A DNA stretch of 64,000 bases from Bog-756 sp963696495 (GCA_963696495.1 CAVOKJ010000006.1:1-64000); one strand, 5' to 3'. Numbered from the stretch's first letter, positions 1 to 8,295 are shown. The notes: generated from the sequence alone by a model not told the origin. Numbers and translations: made by a program.

Positions 1-14
1 CTTTTAGAGCTGAG
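1..14 (-). repeat. Tail motif CAGCTCTAAAGG, copy 1
   Basis: The plus strand reads CTTTTAGAGCTGAG at the very start of the window. Almost the same 14-mer recurs at 2191-2204 and 9913-9926, each time 14-18 bases after a CCTCAGC-type palindrome. Here the preceding palindrome, if present, lies outside the window. Probably the end of one member of the dispersed element family. Confidence 0.4.
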
Positions 15-80
15 TTCGGAGTTTCCACAGCCTCTCACCGAGTGCCCATATCCGGCGATCGTGGGCATCCAAGCTGCCAG

Positions 81-347
81 CTACCCGCCGGTGCGTTCCC
101 GGTGCTTACACCCAGGCCAGCAGCAGGGTCGTCGCATGCCTTCCTCCAGCTCCTCCTGCGTTCGGCGAATACGACGCTCTCGGGTGACCCGCTGCTTGGC
201 ATCCTCAACCCAGCAGATGAACTCATTGCGTGCCAGAGGAGTGATGTCCGTCCAGGCACCGAGTGCTGCGGGGTTGCCGATCAGCGCCTCGCGCAGGTCT
301 CGAGGAAGCTTGTGAACGACTCCTCCGGGGAGTCGGTGGCTGCTCAT
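81..347 (-). CDS. YdeI/OmpD-associated (OmdA-type) family protein
   Basis: Small cytoplasmic protein of 88 residues. It matches the C-terminal half of the YdeI/OmpD-associated family: a LPRDLREAL segment, then TPLARNEFICWVEDAK, an arginine-rich ERRIRRTQEELEEG helix and the end RRPCCWPGC. The biochemical role of the family is not established; it has been linked loosely to bacteriocin or peptide resistance. The ATG at 347 is chosen because the recognisable family sequence begins about ten residues later; longer in-frame extensions upstream are low-complexity. Single-domain members of this size are common. No operon partner lies within the window on this strand. Confidence 0.75.
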   Translation of the reverse strand: MSSHRLPGGVVHKLPRDLREALIGNPAALGAWTDITPLARNEFICWVEDAKQRVTRERRIRRTQEELEEGMRRPCCWPGCKHRERTGG

Positions 348-587
348 GAACCCACGGTAGCCAATCGCGGGGCGACAGATTACAAAGGAGGAATCGCTAT
401 CGGCTGGGCGATCAGAGATTCGAGGTGTCCCACCAACCGGCTTTAGGGTCACCTGTGGCCCTCGCCTTCCCCGATGGGCAACCGGCACTCATGACTCAGA
501 AGGTCACCGTAAGCGGTGTCGGTTGTCAGCACCGACCAAATCTGTTAACTAACTCACCAGGCGGGTGCATGATCGGCACCCTGAAGC

Positions 588-593
588 GGGAGG
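588..593 (+). promoter_or_regulatory. Ribosome binding site fixing a GTG start
   Basis: GGGAGG lies 9 bases before the GTG at 603. It decides the start of the secreted beta-propeller gene; the next codons encode the basic n-region of a signal peptide. Confidence 0.7.
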
Positions 594-602
594 TGTCGAA
601 TC

Positions 603-1886
603 GTGGATACTCGCTACCGAAGTGCACTCTGGGCGGCAGTGGTGGTACCGCTACTGCTCGGTGTTGCGCTCACCACTGCGGTGATCAGCGGTGCGCCTCG
701 TGCGTCGGCGGCCACGGTGGTCCAGACCATTCCTGTGGGCCGTAATCCCCTCGGTATCTCGTCTGACGGGACTCACGTCTGGGTTGCCAATGAGGGTGAC
801 AGCACGGTTACCGAGATCGATGCACTGACCGGGGCGGTCGTCCAGACCATTGGTGTAGGCAGCCAGCCCACCGGAGTCTCGTCCGACGATGGCGCCGTTT
901 GGTTGACGAACACCGGTCAGAATTCCGTAAACGAATTCAATGCCTCAAACCTGGCGAACCCTGGGGTCTGGGCGGGATCGGCAATTTTCAATTCTCCCAG
1001 TGGCATCTCGTACGACGGCACACACGCTTGGGTCACGAATTCCGGGCAAGGTTCCGAAACGGTGACCGTGCTACCCAGCCTCAACGCCAGCCAAGGTCCG
1101 GTATTGATCAATGTTGGACTCGACCCCGTTGGCATTTCGTCTGACGGAACGCACGCATGGGTAGCGAACAGTGGCGACAACACGGTCACCGAGATCGATG
1201 CATCGACTGGGGCGGTTGTCCAGACCATCGGTGTGGGCAATGCTCCCGAAGGAATCTCGACGGACGGGACTCACGTCTGGGTTACAAATGAAGATGACGA
1301 CACGGTCACCGAGATCGATGCATCGACCGGGGCTGTTGTCCAGACCATCGCTGTAGGGAAGCTCCCGACCAGTGTCTCGTCCGACGGCACGGGCGTTTGG
1401 GTGGCCAACAGTGGCGACGAAACAGTTACCGAACTCAATGCATCGACTGGGGCGGTAGTCCAGACCATCAGTGTGGGCAGTAGGCCCGATGGCATCTCAT
1501 CAGACGGTACCCACGTCTGGGTATCTAACTCTGGCGACGGTACCGTGAGCGAGCTCGCTATCAAGTTCGTCATCACCACGACCAGCCTGCCCAATGCGCA
1601 CAGTTCGCCCTGGGGTCCGGTGCAACTCCAAGTGGCCAACGTCGGGACGAGCGCCAGCCCCTACGTGACGACCGTGAAGTGGAAGAAGGTCTCCATCCCG
1701 AAGGGCCTCAAGCTGTCGTCCTCCGGAGTGCTCTCCGGGACACCAAGTGACAAGTTCGTGGGCGAAATTGCTCCTGTGACCGTTCAGGCAACCGAGACCG
1801 TGACCACCCTCAACGGCAAGAGGAAGATCAACACGAAGGCGACTGCGCAGGCCACCATTCCACTGGACTATGTCACGCCGTTCTGA
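603..1886 (+). CDS. Secreted YVTN-type beta-propeller protein with C-terminal Ig-like domain
   Basis: Exported 427-residue protein. Residues 1-36 form a signal peptide (basic start, hydrophobic core, cleavage near ASA-AT). From about 38 to 318 come repeats of about 40 residues of the form VVQTI.VG..P.GISSDGTHVWVANSGD.TVTEID, as in YVTN/NHL beta-propellers; roughly seven blades can be counted, the third irregular and longer. The last 100 residues contain a GLKLSSSGVLSGTPSD stretch like the putative Ig (He_PIG) domain of cell-surface proteins. A scaffold or ligand-binding role outside the cell is likely; no catalytic motif is seen. Several blades are very similar at DNA level, suggesting recent repeat expansion. 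Confidence 0.8.
   Translation: MDTRYRSALWAAVVVPLLLGVALTTAVISGAPRASAATVVQTIPVGRNPLGISSDGTHVWVANEGDSTVTEIDALTGAVVQTIGVGSQPTGVSSDDGAVWLTNTGQNSVNEFNASNLANPGVWAGSAIFNSPSGISYDGTHAWVTNSGQGSETVTVLPSLNASQGPVLINVGLDPVGISSDGTHAWVANSGDNTVTEIDASTGAVVQTIGVGNAPEGISTDGTHVWVTNEDDDTVTEIDASTGAVVQTIAVGKLPTSVSSDGTGVWVANSGDETVTELNASTGAVVQTISVGSRPDGISSDGTHVWVSNSGDGTVSELAIKFVITTTSLPNAHSSPWGPVQLQVANVGTSASPYVTTVKWKKVSIPKGLKLSSSGVLSGTPSDKFVGEIAPVTVQATETVTTLNGKRKINTKATAQATIPLDYVTPF
720..1558 (+). repeat. 120-bp coding tandem repeats of the propeller gene
   Basis: In-frame repeats of 120 bases (40 codons). Units beginning near 839, 1217, 1337 and 1457 share long identical stretches such as GAGATCGATGCATCGAC. They encode propeller blades and are not CRISPR repeats. 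Confidence 0.75.
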
Positions 1887-2157
1887 AGTGCACGAATCGT
1901 TCCCACCTGGTTCCACCGGACCGGTCGAGAGGTCGTCATGGCTACCCACATCGCCGGCCCGAACATCGGGATCCGTCATCCGGCTGCTCGGCTCTCAGCT
2001 GCACGGCATTACGAAAGACCGCTGAGGTGCACCGAATAACCGACGACGGGCATAAGGGCCAGCTGGGGTCTGCGGCCATTGGGGTGCCCCACTCGTTCCC
2101 GGTAGGGGATGGGCCTACGGCTGCCAGAGGTCCGATCGCCGAGTCAGCGCCTTTTTG

Positions 2158-2177
2158 CCTCAGCTGCTGAACTGAGG
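2158..2177. repeat. CCTCAGCT...ACTGAGG palindromic element
   Basis: Reads CCTCAGCT, a 5-base spacer, then ACTGAGG. It is a slightly degenerate member of the palindrome family found at 9.7-9.9, 13.1, 19.1, 20.0 and 24.2 kb. The sequence CCTTTAGAGCTGTG follows 14 bases later at 2191-2204. Confidence 0.55.
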
Positions 2178-2355
2178 GCCGGCGATCTGTCCTTTAGAGC
2201 TGTGGCAAACGAGGTATCGATCGGTGCTGACTCGCCTCCACGACAACCGTGTTGTTGACCCGGTTAGGCTCCGCACGGAGCCCGGAGCTGACTTCGATGG
2301 CGGGAGCGAGCCGCTCCCTCGTCGGGTGTGCCCTTGTTGAGGTGCATCACGCGCC

Positions 2356-2390
2356 AAGTCCCCGAAGGCGAACGGCACCTTCGGGGACTT
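2356..2390. terminator. Perfect 13-bp hairpin between convergent genes
   Basis: AAGTCCCCGAAGG at 2356-2368 pairs perfectly with CCTTCGGGGACTT at 2378-2390 across a 9-base loop. It lies 15 bases beyond the stop of the leftward ABC permease gene and also downstream of the propeller gene, so it could serve both strands. There is no strong T-run on either side, so intrinsic termination is plausible rather than certain. Confidence 0.55.
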
Positions 2391-2404
2391 GAGGCTCATT
2401 TAGG

Positions 2405-3235
2405 TCAAGCGTCGCGGTGTGCCATCCGAATCGATGCTGCGGCCAACACGATTGCGGCATAGACGCCGAGGACGGCAATGGCAGCTCCTGGCCTCAGAAG
2501 GCCCGCCGAACGGTTGACCGTGACGGCGGCCTCGAGTGCGGTCCCCGGCAGGTACTGACGGATGCCGGCCGGGAGGAACTGGCCGAGCACAGCTCCTCCC
2601 ACAACGACCAGCACCAGTGCCGTAGTTGCCCCTGCGGTGTGTCGGATGAGGCCGCCGAGGCCAACCCCGATGATGGCAACCAGGCTCACGGCCACGGCCG
2701 CGAAGACCAGGGCCTGGGGCACGCCGGGAGACCCGAAGGACACTTGAAGGTGCTTGCCGGCGAAGACCTTCTGACCGACCTCGAAACTGATCACGGCAGC
2801 CAGCAACGCCACCGGGAACGCGAACCCGGCGGTGACCGCAGCTTTGGCTACCAATACCAGACGTCGGGTCGGTGTAGCGGTGAAGGTGGACCGGATCATC
2901 CCCGTTGAGTACTCGGCAGTTACGGCTCGCACGGCGAGGGCCCCGAGCAGAACGGCGCCCACCAAGAAGAATCCCCCCAACGAGCAGGCCGTCGGGTCGA
3001 AGCTGGCTCGCTGTGCGACGGTCATGGAGGCCCATTGGTTGGCCTGGGAGATGCAGAGGACGGCACCCAAGCCAATGGAAATGGTGACGGCCATGACCGC
3101 CGTCCGCCAGGTGGAGGGCAGTGTGCGGAGCTTCGTCCACTCCGACTTGATGACTCTGCTGATGGGAGCGGTCCGTACCTGTCGGGTCGGCGGCGTGAAG
3201 TGAATCGCATCGATGGTGTGGGTCGCAGTGCTCAT
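2405..3235 (-). CDS. ABC-2 type transporter permease
   Basis: Integral membrane subunit of 276 residues, partner of the ATPase encoded just upstream. It has about six hydrophobic segments in the ABC-2 permease pattern: an N-terminal cytoplasmic SEWTKLRTLPSTWRT motif, a first membrane helix, a loop with TAEYSTGMIRSTFTATP typical of this family, and four more helices. The ATG at 3235 is chosen because it sits one base after the ATPase stop (TGA-C-ATG), giving translational coupling. Related pairs export peptides, antibiotics or lipids; the substrate is unknown. The transcription unit starts next to, and probably under control of, the divergent SARP gene. Confidence 0.85.
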   Translation of the reverse strand: MSTATHTIDAIHFTPPTRQVRTAPISRVIKSEWTKLRTLPSTWRTAVMAVTISIGLGAVLCISQANQWASMTVAQRASFDPTACSLGGFFLVGAVLLGALAVRAVTAEYSTGMIRSTFTATPTRRLVLVAKAAVTAGFAFPVALLAAVISFEVGQKVFAGKHLQVSFGSPGVPQALVFAAVAVSLVAIIGVGLGGLIRHTAGATTALVLVVVGGAVLGQFLPAGIRQYLPGTALEAAVTVNRSAGLLRPGAAIAVLGVYAAIVLAAASIRMAHRDA

Positions 3236-3236
3236 G

Positions 3237-4166
3237 TCAGATTCCTTTGCTCGAGTCGGCCAACTGGCCGGCGTGGTAGTCGGTTTCATCCTTGGTCAAG
3301 TCGAAATACGCCTCCTCGAGCGACGACCCGAGCGGGGTCAGCTCGACGAGGGTGATGTCGTGAGCGGAGGCGGCGCCGCCGATGGCGGCAGCTTCCATGC
3401 CGGTCACGACCATGGCCCCGTCGGGTCCGCACTCGATCAGAGCGCCGCGTCGGGTCAGGGCCTCGCCGAGGTCGGCCTGCTCCACGGCCCGGACCCGGAC
3501 GCTCGGGGCGGTGTGACGGTTGATGAACTCATCGGTGCCGGCGTCGGCGATGATGCGACCCCTGCCGATCACGATCAGATGATCGGCGGTCTGGGCCATC
3601 TCGCTCATCAGATGGCTGGACAGGAACACCGTCCGGCCTTCCGACGCCAGCGACTTCATCAGGTTGCGGATCCAGAGGATGCCCTCGGGGTCGAGGCCGT
3701 TGATCGGCTCGTCAAACATCACCGTCTCGGGGTCGCCGAGCAGAGCGGCGGCGATGCCCAGTCGCTGGTTCATACCGAGCGAGAAGGATCCGACCCGCTT
3801 TCCAGCCACATCGCTGAGGCCCACGATGCCGAGCACTTCGCTCACCCGTCGACGGGCGATGCCGTTGCTGTCGGCCAGCCACGTGAGATGGCTGGCGGCG
3901 CTGCGGCCGCCGACGATGGCTCCGGCGTCGAGAAGCGCCCCGACCGACCTGAGCGGATCGGCCAGATCGTGGTAGGGCTTGCCGTCCACTCGAACCTCTC
4001 CCGAGGTCGGAGAGTCCAGACCGAGGATCATGCGCATGGTGGTCGACTTGCCGGCCCCGTTGGGCCCGAGGAATCCGGTCACCTGCCCGGACTTGACGGT
4101 GAAGGAGACCTGGTTGACCGCAACGGTCTTGCTGTAACGCTTGGTCAGGAGGTTTGCCTCGATCAT
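3237..4166 (-). CDS. ABC transporter ATP-binding protein (BcrA/CcmA type)
   Basis: Cytoplasmic ATPase of 309 residues. Walker A is GPNGAGKST near residue 35, the signature is SLGMNQRLG near 135, Walker B and its acidic residue are in VMFDEPINGLDP, and the H-loop is in FLSSHLMSEM. The roughly 85-residue C-terminal extension is typical of exporters for antibiotics or peptides. First gene of a two-gene leftward operon with the permease at 2405-3235. Three SARP-like direct repeats lie 54-83 bases upstream of its ATG, so activation by the neighbouring regulator is likely. Confidence 0.9.
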   Translation of the reverse strand: MIEANLLTKRYSKTVAVNQVSFTVKSGQVTGFLGPNGAGKSTTMRMILGLDSPTSGEVRVDGKPYHDLADPLRSVGALLDAGAIVGGRSAASHLTWLADSNGIARRRVSEVLGIVGLSDVAGKRVGSFSLGMNQRLGIAAALLGDPETVMFDEPINGLDPEGILWIRNLMKSLASEGRTVFLSSHLMSEMAQTADHLIVIGRGRIIADAGTDEFINRHTAPSVRVRAVEQADLGEALTRRGALIECGPDGAMVVTGMEAAAIGGAASAHDITLVELTPLGSSLEEAYFDLTKDETDYHAGQLADSSKGI

Positions 4167-4203
4167 GGTGAATTCCTTTCCTCGATGTTCTTGGTCCTGG
4201 AGG

Positions 4204-4249
4204 CAGCTTGCGCTCGGCGCCTGAGGTGCCGCTGACGTGGCCCTGAGGT
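4204..4249 (-). promoter_or_regulatory. SARP-type triple direct repeat and promoter of the ABC operon
   Basis: On the minus strand three heptamers lie exactly 11 bp apart: ACCTCAG (4249-4243), ACGTCAG (4238-4232) and ACCTCAG (4227-4221). Six bases after the last comes AGCGCAAGCTG (4214-4204), whose CAAGCT could be the -10. The same arrangement, spacing and AGCGCAAnCTG motif occur at 7507-7552 in front of the gene on the other side of the SARP gene. Heptamer repeats with an 11-bp period are the known binding pattern of SARP regulators. Confidence 0.65.
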
Positions 4250-4290
4250 GGGCGAGTCAGCTCAATCACGCCGCACCTGGTCATCGGTCG

Positions 4291-4296
4291 TACCGT
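4291..4296 (+). promoter_or_regulatory. -10 element of the leaderless SARP gene
   Basis: TACCGT ends 6 bases before the GTG at 4303, and no Shine-Dalgarno sequence is present. The same spacing occurs at several other starts in this window (38214, 52733, 56448). This supports GTG 4303 as both transcription and translation start. Confidence 0.5.
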
Positions 4297-4302
4297 GGGA
4301 GC

Positions 4303-7300
4303 GTGGAAGTGAAGCTATTCGGCGAGCTCGAGGTGGTCAGAGGGGGTGTGGCGATACCCGTTCGTGGCGCCAAGCAGCGGGCCCTCCTGGCTCTCCTGGC
4401 GCTGAACCGAGGGAGTCCGGTCAGCGCCGATCGTCTGATCGACCAGCTCTGGGGCGACGGTCGGACGGCGAAGCCGGCCAACGCCTTGCAGGCCCAGATC
4501 GTCCAACTGCGCCGAACCCTCGGAGCCTCCGCCATCGTCACCTCCGAATCCGGCTATGCGCTCGATATCAGTGGCGCTGACCTGGATGCAGCCCGATTCG
4601 AGGACTTGGTGGCCGAAGGGCGCCGGCTGAGCACCGAGGGCGAGGCAGCCCGGGCGTCCGCCGTGTTCGGTGAGGCCCTCCGGATACGGCGCGGCGAGCC
4701 GCTGTCCGAATTCGCCTATGCCGGCTTCGCCGACGCCGAGCGGGCTCATCTGAACGAGTTGGTTCTGGTGGCTACCGAGTACCGAGTCGAAGCGGACCTG
4801 GAGCTTGGCCATCACAATGAGCTGGTGGGCGAGCTGGAAGCACTGTGCCGGGTCCACCCGCTACGAGAGCGCCTGTGGGAGCTGCTCATGCTGGCGCTCT
4901 ACCGAGCGGGGCGCCAGGCCGAAGCGTTGCGGGCCTACACCGAAATCCGTGACCGACTGGTCGACGAGCTCGGGGTCGATCCGGGCTCGAGCCTCCGTGA
5001 GTTGGAAGCCCGCGTACTCGCCCACGACCCGTCCCTCGCCGCCGAGCCAGCGCCGCCGCCGCCGCCGACCCTGCAGCCGGTGCCGGGCAACCTGCCCGAA
5101 CCACTGAGCAGATTCCTCGGGCGTGATGCCGAACTGGAACAGGTGGGCGATGCGATTGCCTCCAGCCGCCTGGTCACCCTGATTGGGCCCGGTGGAGTGG
5201 GCAAGACCCGCCTGGCGGTTGAGGCCGCCGCCCGTTTGCGGGAACAGCACCCCGGCGGCACCTGGCTCATCGAACTGGCCGGCGTCACCGATCCCGAAGG
5301 GGTCGCTCCGGCCGCGGCCGGCACGCTCGGAGCCGTACGGCCTGCTCTGAGCGACGCCCAGCCCCCTGGCTCGACGGCCGAGCTCATCGCCCGCCACCTC
5401 GCCGGCCGCTCGCTCGTGGTCGTACTCGACAACTGTGAACACGTCATCGACGAAGCTGCGAGCCTCGCTCATACCCTGGTCGGAAAGGTACCCGGACTTC
5501 GCCTCGTAGCCACCAGCCGCGAGCCACTCGGAGTCCCCGGCGAGATCCTCATACCCGTAGCCGGGCTGGCCTCCCCGGCTGCCATCGAGCTCTTCGTGGA
5601 TCGCGCTCGTGCGGTCCAGCCGGGATTCGGAGGCGCCGGCCCTGCCGAATCCATCATCGACGGCATCTGCCGACGACTCGACGGCCTGCCCTTGGCCATC
5701 GAGCTTGCCGCCGCCCGTCTCCGAGCCCTTCCCCTGTCCACACTGGCCGAGCGACTCGACGACCGCTTCGCGCTGCTCACCCGTGGCGCCCGCACCGCGT
5801 TGCCCCGCCAACAGACGCTGCGGGCCGTCGTGGACTGGAGCTACGACCTCCTCTTCGAAGACGAGCGGCGCCTGTTCGCCCGGCTGTCGGTCTTCATCGG
5901 TGGCTGCGACCTCGAAGCCGTCGAGGCCGTCTGCGTCGACGATGAGCTTCCGAGCACCGACATCCTCGATGTCATGAGTCGGCTGGTGGACAAGTCCCTC
6001 GTGGCGGCCCCGACGCCCGGCGAGACTCGGTATACCCAGCTGCAGACGTTGTGGGAGTACGGCGCCACCCGCCTCAACGACTCCGGCGAGGCCGACACAG
6101 TCCGCACCAGACACGCCGTCTACTATCGCCGCTTCGGTGAGAACGCCAACCAACGCCTGCGAGGTGCCAGAGCGCCCGAGTGGAGCGAACGCCTGACCCC
6201 GGAGTTGGGCAATCTGAAGGCGGCGCTCGATTGGCATTTGGGCGCCGGGAACATCGATGCCGCACTCTCCATGGTCTCCGGGATGGCCTGGTTATGGTTC
6301 GTCAACAGCGATTTTGCCGAAGGCGCCCGTTGGCTGGCCAGTGCGCTAAGCGTCGAAGGGAAACGCCGTCCCGAGCTGGAGGCCACCGCCCTGGTCTGGC
6401 ACGGTTACTGCGTCGGCATGTCGTTCAGCCCGGCGGCGGGCGTCGTCGAATGTGAAGAGGCGATTGCCATCTTGAGGCCTGGCGACGACCCTGTTCGCCG
6501 GGCCGAGGCGCTCCTGCTCGCAGCGTCGATACTGATACGCGCCCACCAGTTCAGCCGGTCGCTGACGGCGTTGGCAGAAGCACAGATGCTGCTCGGCCCT
6601 GATGACCAGCGTTGGTTGATCAGTGCACACGACACCATCGAGACGCAGATGCGCTTAGGGCCCCACGAGCACGGGTGGCTGCTCGGCACACACGACATGT
6701 TGGTCAGCTGGAATCTGGCGTCGTTCGGGCGTCTCGACGAGGCCGAAGCGGCGGCCCTTTCGAGCATTGAGCGCTTCGACGCAGCAGGTGAGGTGTTGCT
6801 GGTCGTCAACGCACTGAACGCTCTCGCCGGAATTGCCGCGGCAAAGGGTGATTTCGAGGGCGCGTCAGTGGCCTACGAAGCGCTGTTGGAACGGTGCCGG
6901 GCTACTGCGCAGCACCCCTACCTGCCTTTTTGCCTCGTCTCTTTGGCCGGTGTGCGGGCCAGACAAGGTGACGCCGCCGCCGCCGACCGTCTCTACCAAG
7001 AGGCGATCGGGTGCTGCTACAACCCGTGGCTCTCGGCCGACGCCATGGTCGGCCAAGCGGCCGTCGCCCGTCACCTCGGTGACCTGTCAGGGGCGAGAGC
7101 TTTGCTCGACACTGCCGCAGAGCGTTACCAGGACGCCGACCTTCCCGCCGGCCAAGCCCGGGTGCTGGCGGGACTGGCCTGGTGGGCGATCGGTGCAGGT
7201 CAACCCGCCGCCGCGGTTGGCTTCGCGATAGATGCTGTTGCAGCGGCACAGGCGATCGGGGATCCCGAATCCCAACTGCTCGCCGATTCCGCCCAGGCCG

Positions 7301-7452
7301 CAGCCAACGCCATCGCAGACCCTACCCAGCGCAACATCGACGACTTCGTCGCGTTGGCCCATCAGCGAACCTCAGGGCTCTCGCATCGCTCCCTCACCGA
7401 CGAGCCGGATCTGGCGGCCCTCGCGACTCGGCTCACACCTACCGAGACCTGA
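4303..7452 (+). CDS. AfsR/SARP-family regulator with BTAD, STAND ATPase and TPR region
   Basis: Large transcriptional activator of 1049 residues. Residues 1-95 form an OmpR-type winged helix (KLFGELEVVRGG..., RGAKQRALLALLALN, DRLIDQLWG). About 97-245 is the bacterial transcriptional activation domain (RFEDLVAEGRRL..., LVDELGVDPGSSLRELE). A proline-rich linker leads to a STAND/NB-ARC ATPase with P-loop GPGGVGKT near 295, Walker B VVVLDNCEH, LVATSREPLG and a GLPLAIELAA motif near 461. The rest is helical, TPR-like. Such proteins bind ATP and switch on secondary-metabolism or export genes. The start is the GTG giving the canonical EVKLFGE opening; it is probably leaderless. Matching repeats on both flanks suggest it controls the ABC exporter and the downstream pair. 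Confidence 0.9.
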   Translation: MEVKLFGELEVVRGGVAIPVRGAKQRALLALLALNRGSPVSADRLIDQLWGDGRTAKPANALQAQIVQLRRTLGASAIVTSESGYALDISGADLDAARFEDLVAEGRRLSTEGEAARASAVFGEALRIRRGEPLSEFAYAGFADAERAHLNELVLVATEYRVEADLELGHHNELVGELEALCRVHPLRERLWELLMLALYRAGRQAEALRAYTEIRDRLVDELGVDPGSSLRELEARVLAHDPSLAAEPAPPPPPTLQPVPGNLPEPLSRFLGRDAELEQVGDAIASSRLVTLIGPGGVGKTRLAVEAAARLREQHPGGTWLIELAGVTDPEGVAPAAAGTLGAVRPALSDAQPPGSTAELIARHLAGRSLVVVLDNCEHVIDEAASLAHTLVGKVPGLRLVATSREPLGVPGEILIPVAGLASPAAIELFVDRARAVQPGFGGAGPAESIIDGICRRLDGLPLAIELAAARLRALPLSTLAERLDDRFALLTRGARTALPRQQTLRAVVDWSYDLLFEDERRLFARLSVFIGGCDLEAVEAVCVDDELPSTDILDVMSRLVDKSLVAAPTPGETRYTQLQTLWEYGATRLNDSGEADTVRTRHAVYYRRFGENANQRLRGARAPEWSERLTPELGNLKAALDWHLGAGNIDAALSMVSGMAWLWFVNSDFAEGARWLASALSVEGKRRPELEATALVWHGYCVGMSFSPAAGVVECEEAIAILRPGDDPVRRAEALLLAASILIRAHQFSRSLTALAEAQMLLGPDDQRWLISAHDTIETQMRLGPHEHGWLLGTHDMLVSWNLASFGRLDEAEAAALSSIERFDAAGEVLLVVNALNALAGIAAAKGDFEGASVAYEALLERCRATAQHPYLPFCLVSLAGVRARQGDAAAADRLYQEAIGCCYNPWLSADAMVGQAAVARHLGDLSGARALLDTAAERYQDADLPAGQARVLAGLAWWAIGAGQPAAAVGFAIDAVAAAQAIGDPESQLLADSAQAAANAIADPTQRNIDDFVALAHQRTSGLSHRSLTDEPDLAALATRLTPTET

Positions 7453-7506
7453 ACCGGCACAGCCGCAGTTCACTTCAAGCGGGCCGTTTCAAGCGGTGGC
7501 CGCTGC

Positions 7507-7552
7507 ATCTCAGCACCACCTCAGGGCGGCCTCAGGTCACCAGCGCAACCTG
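7507..7552 (+). promoter_or_regulatory. SARP-type triple direct repeat and promoter of the TPR/HTH pair
   Basis: Heptamers ATCTCAG (7507-7513), ACCTCAG (7518-7524) and GCCTCAG (7529-7535) are 11 bp apart. Six bases after the third comes AGCGCAACCTG (7542-7552), matching the minus-strand copy at 4214-4204 in 10 of 11 bases. Its CAACCT (7546-7551) could be the -10, leaving 7 bases to the ATG at 7559. Confidence 0.65.
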
Positions 7553-7558
7553 AGAGCC

Positions 7559-8047
7559 ATGCATCGCGACCCAGAACGGCCCAATACCCGTCATGGCCAG
7601 ACGGCCTCTGCTGGTCCTGCTGTCGAGGACCACGGTCGGGTGGTCACAGCCAACATCCAGGCCGCCGCCTTCTATCGCCAAGCGCAACAGGCCGCGGACG
7701 AAACGGGCACCGTAGAGGCGCTCCGTCATGCCGTCATAGCCGATCCGGGCTTCGGGCTCGCCGTGGCCGATCTTGCCGCCGTCACCGAAGCGCCCCCGGG
7801 TCCCACCGGTGGCCGCCCCATGACCTGGGAACTACATCACATCGAAGTAGTCCGCACGGCGGCCGCCGGCAATGTCGGTCGCGCCACCGATCTGCTTCGT
7901 GAACATCTGGCCAGCGTTGGCTGCGATCCGCTCGCTCTGCGCATCGTTACCGACCTCCGACGACGCACAGGAACCTGGGATGGGCTCGAGGACCTCAGGA
8001 ACCAGCTTCCCGACTGCCATCGTGCCTCCAGAAAGACCCCGCCATGA
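7559..8047 (+). CDS. Helical-repeat (TPR-like) protein
   Basis: Predicted cytoplasmic protein of 162 residues without a clear family match. The central part is alpha-helical with TPR-like spacing: ANIQAAAFYRQAQQAADE, EALRHAVIADPGFGLAVADL and WELHHIEVVRTAAAGNVGRATDLLREHL, the last resembling a segment of TTC38-type tetratricopeptide proteins. A scaffold role is a guess. The ATG is chosen from the SARP-like promoter, whose putative -10 ends 7 bases upstream, suggesting a leaderless message. Its stop overlaps the next gene by 4 bases (ATGA). Confidence 0.6.
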   Translation: MHRDPERPNTRHGQTASAGPAVEDHGRVVTANIQAAAFYRQAQQAADETGTVEALRHAVIADPGFGLAVADLAAVTEAPPGPTGGRPMTWELHHIEVVRTAAAGNVGRATDLLREHLASVGCDPLALRIVTDLRRRTGTWDGLEDLRNQLPDCHRASRKTPP

Positions 8048-8295
8048 CCGTCCCAAGCGTGCAAGAACCTTCTCCACACGTCGGCCTGCCGGGATCCGTG
8101 GCTAAGGATGTGCGGCGGGCCATTGAAGAACGCGGCCGCCTTGCCGCTGCGCAAGCTGCATCCCTTTCAGCGACTAAGAGAGCGGCTGCTGAGCTAGTTG
8201 AGATTGGTGTCCCTCTTCGTGATGCAGGGTACCTGCTCGGAATCTCTCACCAGCGAGTCGCCCAGCTAATCGACGCATCCACGGCTGACTCGTAG
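8044..8295 (+). CDS. Small helix-turn-helix protein
   Basis: Protein of 83 residues whose C-terminal half reads LRDAGYLLGISHQRVAQLID, a compact helix-turn-helix as in small DNA-binding or antitoxin-like proteins; the middle is an alanine-rich helix. It overlaps the preceding gene by 4 bases and is probably translated with it. Together they form a two-gene unit behind the SARP regulator. The partner does not resemble a known toxin, so a toxin-antitoxin label is not justified; a regulator or accessory DNA-binding factor is equally possible. Confidence 0.6.
   Translation: MTVPSVQEPSPHVGLPGSVAKDVRRAIEERGRLAAAQAASLSATKRAAAELVEIGVPLRDAGYLLGISHQRVAQLIDASTADS

Larger units (their letters stand above)
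1887..2404. other. Non-coding gap with palindrome and hairpin
   Basis: No convincing gene. It contains one palindromic element (2158-2177), its associated 14-mer (2191-2204) and a perfect hairpin (2356-2390) between two genes that converge here. Confidence 0.6.

Noticed and set aside
720..1558. CRISPR-like regular repeats
   Set aside because: The 120-bp units are in-frame beta-propeller blades; repeats and 'spacers' are not separable and no cas gene is present.
4204..4249. Reading the CTGAGGTG repeats as members of the palindrome family
   Set aside because: The core hexamer CCTCAG is shared, but here the copies are direct, 11 bp apart and without inverted arms, so they fit SARP sites and not the palindromes.
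8044..8295. Toxin-antitoxin antitoxin
   Set aside because: The partner gene (7559-8047) has no toxin fold that I recognise, and the promoter looks SARP-controlled rather than self-repressed; the evidence is too thin.
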